A stretch of DNA of 64,000 bases from positions 9,486,001 through 9,550,000 of the forward strand of contig NW_020621936.1 in assembly GCF_003573695.1 (NCBI RefSeq), in the 5' to 3' direction. The notes below the pieces were generated by a model. That model ran no database searches and was not told where the DNA came from. It was given only the letters and a program-made list of their open reading frames with translations. The position numbers were made by a program, and so were the translations under genes. Origin of the DNA: Papaver somniferum. Taxonomy: Eukaryota; Streptophyta; Magnoliopsida; Ranunculales; Papaveraceae. Shown here in pieces: positions 1 to 11,187 of the stretch (within the stretch, counting starts at the first letter, position 1; the number at the start of each line of letters is the position of its first letter).

Positions 1-302
1 AGTTATACATATCACCATAGTATTGTTGTTAATTAAAGTCGTGATGCAATTGGACTTTGATGTTACTATGACACTGTAAAATAATGATCGAGAATCTCGA
101 TTTCTCTCATTGTTTTAGCTACGGATCTTCAAAAACGATGGTACTAAACTTACAACCTTTGGGATCATTGGAGTACTTGGAAGGACGAAGATTTCAAGGA
201 ACGTTGAAGATTAGACTATGGAATAGGAGCCACTAAAGTTTATCATTTTTGTATCCCATATGTATTAATAGTTTTGTCACTAAAATTGACAAAGCGGGAG
301 AT
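1..302 (+). mobile_element. 3' end of the internal region of a copia-type LTR retrotransposon
   Basis: No open coding frame remains. The stretch ends in a purine-rich tract (291-302, AAAGCGGGAGAT) immediately before an LTR that begins TGTTAGAGC. A polypurine tract directly before the LTR is the standard 3' arrangement of plant Ty1/copia elements, where 'gggggagattgttag'-like junctions are common. The body of the element, including any gag-pol, lies outside the window to the left. Confidence 0.7.
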
Positions 303-2656
303 TGTTAGAGCATAGCTCAGTCAACCTCGCATGTGTTGCTATATCAAGCATGTTTGTCAATGTTAGTGATCAAAACTATAAGTCTTGATTTCTAGCCTAT
401 TAGCCAAGTCTCGGACTAGGATAGGAAAAGTGTAGCTGAGCTCAAGGACTTCATGGTGATTCAACGACAACGACGAAGATCTACACAAGGAACCATGGAA
501 CTTCATCAACAAAAAGGTATGTGAAGACTTGAACGTATCTATCACTCAAAAGTCTATCTATTTTATCTCCTACTTATAATGAGACAAAAGTCGTATGCTA
601 TATAGACTAGATCATACACACTTGACATTTCGAGCTGAGTATTCATTGCTTATCTTTTTCTCGAAATCGTGTGTTGGTAAAGCGTTTCGTTTTGATCAAG
701 TTTATCTTCACCTAGTGACGAAAGTCATGAAAAGTTTCAATCACTTTTGAGAATTGCTCTGACGTGAATCGGTCTGTGAATAACGGCTACATAGCGTCCT
801 CTGAGAATGTCTCAATGATCGAAATGAGAGTTTAGATTACATAACCATGTATTCCTTGAACCAAAGTTTTTCAAACTTTGTTGATCAAGAGTAATCGGGA
901 AGATTGTGGAATTGGCTTGCCAAGTCCGCGAACCCCGACCGAGAATTTCTGCTGGATTTTCCAAAACTCGTTTGTGTGCTCAGTCAGCGAACTGGCGGAA
1001 GTTTTCTTTCCGAGAATTTCTGCTAAGTTTGGAAAACTCAACCGATTAACTTAAGTTCGCGAACTTGTTTGTGAGCTTAAGAGGTTATGATATAAAGATG
1101 TGCTCTGAACATGAAACCTTAAATATTAAGGAATGCTAATGTTTATGAACTGATTCTAATCGAATCGAATCATCTTTGATTCAATTGTGTCTTGTGTAGT
1201 TACATAAGATCTCATAGCAATTGAACAACTCTCTAACTAATTCATTTGATTCAATTGAACTAGTTATGGTGAAGAAGAACAAGGTTAATATGAAATGTTC
1301 ATATGGTTGACCTTTTGGCTTATCATGTTGAACCAACATACACGTGCACATTTGGGCATGGTTTTCACGAACCCAGTAAACGTCTACCTAAGTGTGTGTG
1401 ACAAGATATGATTTCGATATAACGGTTGAGAAATATTAGCTTGAATCTAAATCAGGTTTTCATCTAACGGTTAATATGCATTGCTTTGTAACTAAGGCAA
1501 AACCCTGATTTGAACACTATATATATGAGGCATCTAGCTTGAGTAAAAACTTAATCCCCACACGTCTGTGTGATACTAGTGCGCTCGCTAGAGTTGATCT
1601 TCATTAACCTTTGATTTTCTTCTCTAAAATTAGGTTAACGACTTAAAGACTTCATTGGGATTGTGAAGCCAGACCGATACTACTTGTATCGTAGTTGGGT
1701 GATCTGATCTTGCATCTTCGATCATACGAGTACAATCTTTGATTGGATTGAGAACGTGAGAGTTCTCCGATAGACAAGATAAAGAAGTCACAAACATCTT
1801 CGTCTCACTATTTGTGATTCCTCGATAATCCGCTTGTGTAGTGAGGAAGGATTATTGAGAGGTGATTGATTAATCTAGGCTGCTCTTCGGGAATATAAGA
1901 CCGGATTATCAATTGGTTCCTGTTACCTTGATTTTATATCTAAAGACGGAACAAAACCTAGGGTTTATTTGTGGGAGACAGATTTATCCTTTTGATAGAC
2001 TTTTCTGTGTGAGACAGATTTGTTTATTATCAAGTCTGTGATTTTGGGATGCAGCAATTCTTAGTTGTGGGTGAGATCAGCTAAGGGAATCAAGTACGCA
2101 GTGTCCTGCTAGGATCTGAGGCGTAGGAGTACGACTGTACCTTGGATCGGTGGGAGACTGATTGGGGTTCAACTATAGTCCAGTCCGAAGTTAGCTTGTA
2201 GTAGGCTAGTGTCTGTAGCGGCTTAATACAGTGTGTATTCAATCTGGACTCGGTCCCGAGGTTTTTCTACATTTGCGGTTTCCTCGTTAACAAAACTTCT
2301 GGTGTCTGTGTTATTTCTTTTCCGCATTATATTTTATATAATTAAAATAATACAGGTTGTGCGTTAAGATCATCAACTTCTCTAATCCAACCTTTGGTTG
2401 TTGATTGTAGTTTATTGATCCTTGGACATTGGTCTTTGGTACTGTCCAAGTTATCTCTCTTTGATAAAGACTCGCAGATTTCTATTTGCTTGACTAAATA
2501 TCAAATCGAGAGATTGAGATAATAACTCCTTGAGATACTTTTTATCTAGATTGAGTCTGAATGTCTAGTTGATTCTCTAGCAAAGTATTTCGGAGTTAGT
2601 CCATACAGATTGCTAATCGAAATATTGGGTGGTGTTGTTAGACCTCCGCTTTTTCA
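303..2656 (+). mobile_element. Copia 3' LTR (about 2.35 kb)
   Basis: The LTR starts TGTTAGAGCATAGC directly after a polypurine tract and ends ...CTTTTTCA, giving TG...CA termini. It has a TATA box (1518-1526), and a U5 block around 2245-2340 (CTGGACTCGG, TTTGCGGTTTCCTCGTTAAC) that recurs at 5440-5530 and, inverted, at 57290-57400. The start is repeated, inverted, at 23894, 60618 and 61488, so the family is abundant locally. Near 938-1040 a short unit beginning CCGAGAATTTCTGCT is duplicated, and a 14-bp palindrome lies at 1053-1066. The end is placed from the CA dinucleotide and the parallel end of the next LTR, so it could shift by a few bases. Confidence 0.75.
1518..1526 (+). promoter_or_regulatory. 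Candidate TATA box of the copia LTR
   Basis: TATATATAT followed by GAGG lies about 1.2 kb into the LTR, where a U3/R promoter of a long copia LTR is expected. The function is inferred from position only. Confidence 0.45.
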
Positions 2657-2892
2657 GCTGGAACTAAAATTTCAGAGCTTATTTACTTTAGTTATACCGC
2701 TGTATGTGATTACATATAGCCGTGGTTAAACAAGGGGTTAGATGACATCAGAAAAAATCCGCATGCTCGTATATGGTGCTGCTAGATCAATATTGATCTA
2801 GCAGTGCGAGAGCAAAATTCTTTCCCTTAACATTCTATCTCGTATGGATGAAACCCTTATGGTTTGTGTGGGTTTTTGATTTAGCGGGAATA
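2657..2892. other. Unassigned spacer between two LTRs, with a perfect 26-bp palindrome
   Basis: This 236-bp stretch lies between two copia-like LTRs. It contains TTTCAGAGC (2671-2679), a weak resemblance to the tRNA-Met primer site TGGTATCAGAGC, and a perfect inverted repeat at 2779-2804. It ends in AGCGGGAATA, which looks like a polypurine tract for the next LTR. It may be a remnant internal region. I see no coding sequence. Confidence 0.35.
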
Positions 2893-3750
2893 TGTTGTAG
2901 CCTATGTTGGTAGGATTGATCAAAGGATCATAAGGTGTTCCGATTGAAACTCATATGTGAAAAGTCACAATATGTTGAATCAATTTATGTTTACATGAGT
3001 TATGTTTCGGGTTTTCAACTTTTTCTATTGGCACGCATTAATTAAAACAGATTCAACCTTTCTATGGTAAAGGTTGCTTTTGTTGATATTCATATTTTAG
3101 TATCAAAACTCATCTAGAGTCGCTTGATTAAATACTAGAGTCAACCTCGTTTAGGTTAGACCAGAAAGTCTAGGAATGTTGATACATACAAGTATTACTC
3201 TGAAAACCTGAAGAATTTAAAGAAGTAGCAAACTACAACGACGACATCATCCTTCCTCTTGAGGTTAGTAATATTGACTTGAACTGTTTCATTCCTTATG
3301 TATCTTTCAAATCGTGATATATTGAAAAGATAACTGCAAAGCTGTATATACTGTACATATTTTATAATACTTTAGTGATGTGACATGATCATTTTAGTAT
3401 GATCATAGTATTAGGGAATTAGACAACGAAGTATAACGTTTATCTTTCGAACTTCATAGATACGACATCCACATAATCTGGTATATACTGTTATGATTAT
3501 GTGAATGGGTTATGATGAAGATTTCATCCTAGGAAAAAATGTTTTACATTTGTTTAAAGGAAATACATTCATGAACTTGTTTCGCAAATCAAAAGGGAAA
3601 TCATTAGGCTTATTAGTCTGGCTATTCATTGCATATCTATGGATGACCAATATGTGTGAGATGTTAGAACCGATCTTAATTTGTTATGTATCTTGGTATA
3701 ACAAATTACAATGCCCGACTTATGATTTGGTATGACTGGTTTTTATTAAT

Positions 3751-4040
3751 TGGTGTAATCGATCCTAAGTAATCACCATGTGATGGTATGATCGATCCTT
3801 ATAATTGGTGTGACCGATCCTAGTAATTGGTGTGACCGATCATGAGTATGTGTAATCAATCCTTGTAATTGATGTAATCGGTCGTGGTGTAACCGGTCCT
3901 AGTAATCGGTGTGATCGATCACAAGTAATACCATGTGTATATGGAACCAATCCTTGTAACTGGTGTAACCGATCACAAGTATTCCCATAATTAGGTATAA
4001 CTGATCCTAGTGATTGGTAGAACCGATTGAACCCATGTAT
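3751..4040. repeat. Diverged minisatellite, about 22-bp unit
   Basis: About ten imperfect copies of a unit close to TGGTGTRACCGATCCTAGTA plus AT run head to tail, with some longer insertions. Individual copies carry GATCGATC, CCGATCCTAG or CCGGTCCTAG cores. The array sits in the presumed U3 of the LTR. Confidence 0.75.
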
Positions 4041-4512
4041 GTAATTTGGTATTTGATCAATCGCATAGTAGTCTTGGAATACACGAGAACCAATTCTAAA
4101 CTTATTTGGAAGTGTGGTATAACTGATTCCAAGAATGTAAATCCATGTAAATATGAATAAGGATTTACAGTGAAAATATATTAACATACTTTGAACACGG
4201 ACAGTAAATCTTATCATTTATTGTTCAGATATATTCCTTAGTACTCAAGGAGATCATGTGCCGAAATAAACTAAGAATCTTTTAATTAAGGTTTTTAGTT
4301 TATATGCTTGAATTACCAGCAATTAAATGCATATCATTAGAGAATAAAAATTAGTAATGTGCATTTACTAATTGGAGATTTTCAATTGAGAGATTTTGGA
4401 AATATTGGACAAGCATTTATTGGAATTAGCAAAACCGAATTTCGCCATTCATTGCATATCTTGAGAATATCTTGGATTTTGGAAATTCCTTAGTGTCCAA
4501 TCAACCTTGGTC

Positions 4513-4520
4513 TATAAATA
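4513..4520 (+). promoter_or_regulatory. Candidate TATA box of the second copia-like LTR
   Basis: TATAAATA lies in the context TTGGTCTATAAATACTAATG, about 1.6 kb into the LTR and 0.9 kb before the shared U5 block. The role is inferred from position. Confidence 0.5.
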
Positions 4521-5856
4521 CTAATGCAAACTATCCTAAGAGCCAGGCAAACTTTATTATTTGTTGTTTCTGGTGGAGTCGTATATTCCGAGAGGAAAGT
4601 ATCATAATTAGGTGAAATCTCTAACGACCGATCGTTTAAATACTTTTGTGGTATCAAGAAGTTCTACGAGTACCGTTTGTGAGAAACTAGATAATTGAAG
4701 TGTTATTAATCCTTGATTGATTTGATTAACTAACGGTTGTTAAAAATTTGATTGCACCTAGTTTGTTTATTCTTGAGAATCTTCTCTTCAGATATAAGAT
4801 TTACTCAAGATAGATCGAAGTATCGACGGGATCTTTATAGTTGTTTTTAGATCTAAAGAAATCTTGTGATAATTCATTGTTAACAGACACTGTTCTGTGT
4901 GTGATTGATCACAAGATATTCAAGTGGTGTTGTGCAGGTTATTGACGATTAAAGAAGATTTGAAGAGGAAAAAGATTTCTTATTGGTTTTCGTATCTTGT
5001 GAATTGTATGCACAAACCTTGATCGGCTGGGATCCAACTAGATTCGGATTTAATCTATTGATTAGTTGTTTGATATCGGCATTCTTAATATATCTCTTTG
5101 AGATTTACTTTGATTGAGTGTGAATCTATACTTGACTATTTCGGTAGTTAAAGTTAGATTGATCTAACCAGACAAAGGAGTTTATTATATTAAAAGGAAG
5201 AGCCTTTGTCAACAACTCTTTTATATCTTGTAGCAAAGATTGATTAGAGTGGTTACCAAACAGATTCTTCTTTTGTTATTTGGAATACGATCCGAAGGAC
5301 CTGCTATTCACGTGTGTGACTCTAGAAGTTGAAGGCACGGGGATACTGAGGGAACTAAGTAGCTAGGGGTAGTCTGCTTGGTCTCAAGTATACGAAGTTG
5401 GTTTAGATTTTGTATAGCAACTTAATTCTGAGAGTATTCAAAGCTGGACTAGGTCCCCGGGATTTTCTTTATTTGCGGTTTCCTTGTTAACAAAATCTTG
5501 TTGTGTCTTTTACTTTGATTTTTCGCATTTTAATTGTTTTATTATAACAAAGTAAAATACACATATACGTTAAATATGCATTACTTGATAGTGATCCTAA
5601 AGAGTTTGGTTAAGTCCGAACCTATTATCAAGTAACATATTCCGTTGTTGTATTGTCTCGATCTTGTATCCATAGTCAATAACACAAGTTATCTTGTTGT
5701 CATATTGTCTCGATCTCGTATTTATAGACCGACCACACGAAGTGTGAACCGAATTTTCATATTTCTCGACTCTGTCCATAGACGATCACATTCGGTAGAG
5801 GACTTATAGGTTGAAACAAAAATATTGTAGTGTATTTTGGTACCCTCGTCTTTTCA

Positions 5857-7700
5857 CCCCACACGTTAATACTGTCAGAGCTTACTTCTTCTTGAGCTAA
5901 TTTTCTTTCCATTCTTGCATTGTTTCTCCCTCGTAATTTCTCTTAGTACCATCATCGACAATTAAGTTGAAATTTGGGTTTGTTGTGCTTTTTGGTGATG
6001 AAAAAGGGTTTGATGTACCTTATGGAAATGGTGAAGAATTTGATGTTGAAGGAGAAGAATAGTATGGTAATCTGCCAGGTACTTGCAGATTAATTCATAA
6101 CAAGTCTGGATTGTATTTGTTCAACACTTTAAAAATATGGTAGCAACTCTCATAATGATTTTTTTTCCATTTTTGCGTTTCCAATCTACACGACACTTTC
6201 TTTCCGCATTAATATCAATATCACTACTCTTCCAGCCTCTTTTGGCTTGCATTATCGCAGCAACATATAAGACGATTTCCTTATTGATTGCAATGAAGTG
6301 TTGTGACAGCTCATTTAATTTACATCACGATCATTAATGTTCATGGTTTGTTCTTGATATTTCAGAAATATGTTATCCCACATAGTGTTACCATGTTGAT
6401 GTGCATCATCGATACAATCTTGGTTAAAAAAAAACATAATTACAACAAATACAGTCATCTTCAGCGATAATGAATTTTGAACCTCAAACGTCGTAACTTT
6501 TGTTACTTTTTTCTTGAGATTGAGGTTAAGATTGAGGATCCATATTACAGAAAATTAGGAAATTGTGAAGTGTAGAGAAGGTGTGATTAATTTATCTTGT
6601 TTAGATTAGAAGAATAGTGAGAAATTGAGAAATTCTATAAAGATTTAGAAATTTTAGTGTGAGTTGAAATGAATTAGAAATTGGGTATTTAGAGGGAATA
6701 GATTCTTGGTCGTTAGATGATGAACTACTAAGCGATGATCATAATGACGATCGACATAAAGACTAACGCTGACGATTTAACGACACTCGAGCAATCTGAA
6801 AACCATCGGGCGATGGTCTTTATCGCGTATGCCAAATGGTATACTTGAACGTAGGCAATCATGTTTGCCACTTTAGCATACCAATAATGGGTGCAAAGAT
6901 GACAAACTATGTCATTTAACTTGTGCATAGGAACCGGCCTAACGGCTCAGAAAGAGATAACCTGGGAATATTTTAGGCAAAGAGAGGAGAGGTTTGTCAG
7001 TAAGATTGCACGATTTAGATCTTTTCCAAGTGGCTCCTGGCCAGTTGCAAAACGGGTAGATCCGTTTCCTCGACGGCTTTTCACATCTAATGTTTGATAC
7101 ACCAAGTGTACCCAAGACTACTTTTTTTTTTCTGACACTTTCTGCGGTTTTTTTTTTTTTTGGCGCTTGCCACGCCTTGGGTTCGTAAGTATACCCAAGA
7201 CTTGCCGGCCGCGTTTGGGAGCTTTGACTACATAAAGCTTAGCTAGGGAATTTTTTTCTCTAACTTGAGCAGGATTATCTCAAGATGTATTAATAAAGAT
7301 GATGTTTGTCTTTCCGTTATATCCATCACGGGTTTATCATGTATTATGTTTGTCTCTCCATATTTTAAATCTGTATTTTTATAAAATAATTATGTATTAT
7401 GGATAAAATTGTCGGAGAAAAAAATAAAAACATAACAATAAAGTTAAAAAAATTGAAAATATTTTGATTAATTAAAATAACTACCTCTATAACCGTCTAA
7501 CCCAGGCAAGGATATTGGTATCCTGACTATTTTGAAGAATAGCATAACCTTGCTTTTTTAGCTTCCTAAAATCAAGGAAGATTTAGTTGTTCATATCCTA
7601 AACTAGAATTATAACAAGACAAACATAATTTAAATGTATTTTCTTGATAACCCAACCTAAGATAGGCATTTCCAAGGGACCAAACACGACCACCAAGTCC
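5857..7700. other. Unassigned AT-rich intergenic DNA
   Basis: I find no reading frame with protein-like composition and no clear transposon ends. The short ORFs at 6137-6337 and 6909-7097 look random. Poly-T runs at about 7120-7165 separate two copies of a short GTACCCAAGACT/TATACCCAAGACT motif. The last part holds the promoter and 5' UTR of the ABC4 gene, but no TATA box stands out. Confidence 0.4.
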
Positions 7701-7788
7701 AACCCATCACTTTATCCAAATTCCAAAATCTTTGTTGTCTTCGGATTACAGAGAGAGAAAACAGAGAGGCTCCTAAAGTGAGATAGAG

Positions 7789-10172
7789 ATGAGAATGGTG
7801 TGTGCTTCATCATCTTCCTCAATTCTTACCAATACAACGATGACTACTAGAACTGCTCTCACAATCACGAACCCCATACCTAACTCATTACCAGTTCATC
7901 ATCATATTTATCATGTTAAAAGAAAACCATTACAATCATGTAAACATTTCCAAAGACAATCCTTTAAAAGTAACATTAGTAGTCAATTATTATCCATGGA
8001 GAGGAAAAATCACCGTCAATTCTCTTCTCAAAATGAGAATGCAGTAGTATTAGAAGAAGCTGATAATAATAACAATGAAGTAGAAGAAGTAATATCACAA
8101 TCTACATTAATATGGAGAGCAATCAAATTACCTATTTATTCTGTAGCTTTAGTTCCTCTAACTGTAAGTCATGATATGTTGCTTTTAACATCTTATATTT
8201 TCTCTCCTTAGTTTTATCTAACCATTCAGGTTTTTTTTTTTTTTTTGGAGAAATTGAGATTGAATTTCAGTGTTTCTTAGCTAACAGTTCATTTTTGCCG
8301 ATAAGATAGGTGTGTGGCTCACAATCAGAAGTTTAGGCGCACTGGGACTTTACCATATCTACATAGAGGCTCCTACGTTTTGTTTCTTTCATACCAGGGT
8401 ATTAACAAGCCTCGCATTCTTTATCTTATTTGCATCCTAATGTTTTACAGGTAGGAAGTGCAGCTGCTTATTTACAAGCTGGGCTATTTTCGGTGAGGCG
8501 GTATTTTGTGCTTTTATCTTCCTCGGTTCTTATCATAACATGGCTAAATTTGAGGTTAGAGAATCTCTAGTATCTTCTTTGATAAGTTGTTCATAGATAC
8601 TTTTGATTTAGAAGACGACTGATGTATGATTTCTTCAAGGAAACTTATGACTCATTGGCAGCAACGATGTTTACGATTTTGATACTGGAGCAGATAAGAA
8701 CAAGAAAGAATCTGTCGTAAACATTGTTGGAAGGTACATACAATTCTCTTTCTCGCTCCATATACTCTACTCCCATTGTGGGTAATCAATGATTGAAGTA
8801 TTAATAGTCAGTTTATACGTTTGAGAAGTCGTACAGGAACCCTTATCGCTGCATACGCATTGCTTGCTCTGGGATTTATGGGGCTTACATGGGCATATGT
8901 TGAAGCAGGGGATATCCGCACGATATATTTATTAACTTGCTCCATTATGTTGGGTTACATTTATCAGGTATGATTTCTTTCAATGCCGTAACTGTTTATT
9001 GATTGTACCAAATGCCTCCTGGTGACTAATGGTCACTTGTGAGGAAATCTGAAATTCTTGTTGGGTGGACTCCAAAACCTTCCCTGCGGATTTTCTCAGT
9101 TCTTGCACCCCATATTTCACCCCTTACTGTACCCCATATTGATTTTCTCAGTTTCCACTACAGTGTCCGCCATTTAGACTGAGCTATCGAGGACTGGGAG
9201 AGCCTTTATGCTTTGCAGCTTTTGGCCCATTTGCTACTACCGCCTTCTACTTGATGCACAACAGCCAAAGGTAGTCTTTCTACAATTGTACTCTTGGATT
9301 TCGATTAACCTGACTTTCTAATATTCTTGGATTTCGCATTGAATTTTGCATTGATTTTTAGTGTTATACAGTGTCTTCCAATAAATGGGACAATTTTATC
9401 TGCATCACTTCTTGTTGGCCTCACAACAACCTTAATTCTCTTTTGTAGTCACTTTCATCAGGTAAATTTTCCACCTAACTGTTACCTTTCCATTTCCATT
9501 CATGGTATGCGCTAATATACAAACTATCGACGAGTTCAGGTGGATGAAGACAAAGCAGTTATGAAGATGTCTCCTCTGGTAAGAAGAACTTTAAGCAATG
9601 GGAATTATGGGATTCTAAAGTTCTTGAAATAATTTTTGGCAATGAGTTCAACTATATTGGATGTCTACAGGTTCGTATTGGCACTAAAGCTGGTTCACAT
9701 CTCGTTAAAGTGGCAATTCTTACACTATATACATTATTGTTTGCTTTTGGTATAAGCAAACTTCTGCCTATATCATGCATCGTAAGTTTTTTTGGAACAT
9801 TCATCTTTGGAAAGTATTTTGTAAATCTAGGTTTGGTTTCCTTCCCTTTAGTTTTTCATTTCAATTGTTTGATGCTGCAGGTTTCTTGTGCACTGACTTT
9901 GCCCGTAGCCAAATTGGTTGTCAGCTACGTTGAAGAAAATTACTCCGTGAGTGTCTTTTCCTTCTCTAGCATTTTCAAGGTTTTTATGTTTAGGGCATTC
10001 AAGGTTTTTATGTTTAGGGGCATTCATAAAGCTACTTGACTTGCAGGATAAGAGCAAGATATTCATGGCCAAGTATTTTTGTGTGAGGTTACATGCCATG
10101 TTTGGAGCTGCATTATCTGTTGGATTAGTAATGGCAAAATCATACTATATGCAGAGACCAATTCTCCCTTGA
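7789..10172 (+). CDS. ABC4: 1,4-dihydroxy-2-naphthoate phytyltransferase (ABC4/MenA), plastid
   Basis: Ten exons with GT-AG introns join to 412 codons plus stop: 7789-8163, 8451-8554, 8662-8733, 8829-8967, 9164-9270, 9362-9461, 9540-9578, 9671-9781, 9881-9946, 10047-10172. Every phase is consistent. The enzyme attaches the phytyl chain to 1,4-dihydroxy-2-naphthoate in phylloquinone (vitamin K1) synthesis for photosystem I, in the plastid membrane. The first ~95 residues are Ser/Thr-rich and poorly acidic, as in a transit peptide. Then come LIWRAIKLPIYSVALVPLT, the first Asp-rich UbiA motif NDVYDFDTGAD near residue 161, YQCPPFRLSYRGLGEP, CSHFHQ and the second Asp motif VDEDKAVMK near 300, plus about eight hydrophobic segments. 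Sequence and length agree closely with Arabidopsis ABC4 as I remember it. The start is the first ATG of the exon; MRM could also begin at the second Met. No defects are seen. Confidence 0.95.
9975..10019 (+). repeat. 24-bp tandem duplication in the last ABC4 intron
   Basis: The 21-bp block at 9975-9995 recurs exactly at 9999-10019, giving a period of 24 bp. It lies within the intron between exons 9 and 10 and affects neither splice site. Confidence 0.85.
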
Positions 10173-11187
10173 TTTTCACTTGGCAACATTATATCTGAAG
10201 CTTGGACGAAGCAAAGAACAGTCAGAAAGTAAGATGGATTTAGATCATTAGATTCAAACTTTTCACCGTTAAGTTGTTGGTTACATTATCCTGGAGTAAT
10301 ATAATATAGAAAAGTCAGTTACATTATCCAATTATTGTCCAGATAATTGTCCTACAGGAGCAAGTTTCCAATATAAGTTCACTTCAGATGAACTATATTC
10401 AAAATTAAGCACCAAAAATCCATCGTTAAAGCAATCTCTGCTTAGTGTCTCATAGGTTCATCATCCTAGCTACTACCAAAACTTTAAATGGTTCTCAAAG
10501 AAAGTTATATCCTTCATCTGGAAAATCAGAATTCTCAACTGATACATGAAAAAACAACTATAGACATGTCATGAGTTCAGATCATTCTAATCCAACTTCT
10601 TGTAGCAATGCTAGCTGAAAACCAATCACTTAAACATCTTATAGCCGTGACTTCAAATACAAATGTGAATCAACGAGTTCCATGCCTACGAGATGTCTAT
10701 CAAAATTCCACTTCATACTGATATAAACTGATTTATTCTAGTCCAGTAGTAAAAGCTCAAGAAATCGATCAAGATAGCTAATTAAAACAATTCTCAAGGT
10801 GAAACATGTGCATAACTAGTCAACTGGATCCAAATATAGTATCACCATTTCATCAATACAATATGAGCAAAGTGCTCTTTTTCCAAGCACCATCAACATT
10901 AATCATAATCTAAACGCTCGGAGTTGGAGTGGAGTCACTTGAAGCTAATTATCTAATAGTGGCAATCCCCCATTGCGCTAAACCTTCATGGTACAAGTCA
11001 CCAACTGCTCAACTCAATACCTGAAGCACCTACACCATGTCATGTTCTATTTGTCACAATATTGTTGAAACTGTAGGCAGGTTTCCCACCTTACCTTGAC
11101 ACCACCTTGATTGGGTTGCTACCCTAAAACTTGAAGGATCCACTAAAAGGCTTGAAGCCATCAGAAAGATAATCAGGGAAACTCACC
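10173..11187. other. Intergenic region between convergent genes; 3' UTRs
   Basis: The two host genes point at each other across this kilobase. It must hold both polyadenylation regions. The RNA-binding protein gene may have a long 3' UTR here, since donor-like AAGGTAAGG occurs on the minus strand near 11095. I see no ORF of note and no transposon. Confidence 0.45.

Larger units (their letters stand above)
2893..5856 (+). mobile_element. Second copia-like LTR (about 2.96 kb)
   Basis: The end matches the end of the first LTR in style (GGTACCCTCGTCTTTTCA), and the U5 block at 5440-5530 is clearly homologous to 2245-2340. A TATA box lies at 4513-4520. The start at 2893 (TGTTGTAG after a purine-rich AGCGGGAATA) is a best guess. 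The middle (3751-4040) is a diverged minisatellite absent from the first LTR. No gag or pol follows, so this is either a solo LTR or what is left of a deleted element. Small ORFs within it, such as 3505-3735, look incidental. Confidence 0.55.

Noticed and set aside
6780..6860. Possible MITE end (CCATCGGGCGATGG and GGTATACTTGAACG)
   Set aside because: Only a short imperfect hairpin. I could not find a matching inverted end or a target duplication.
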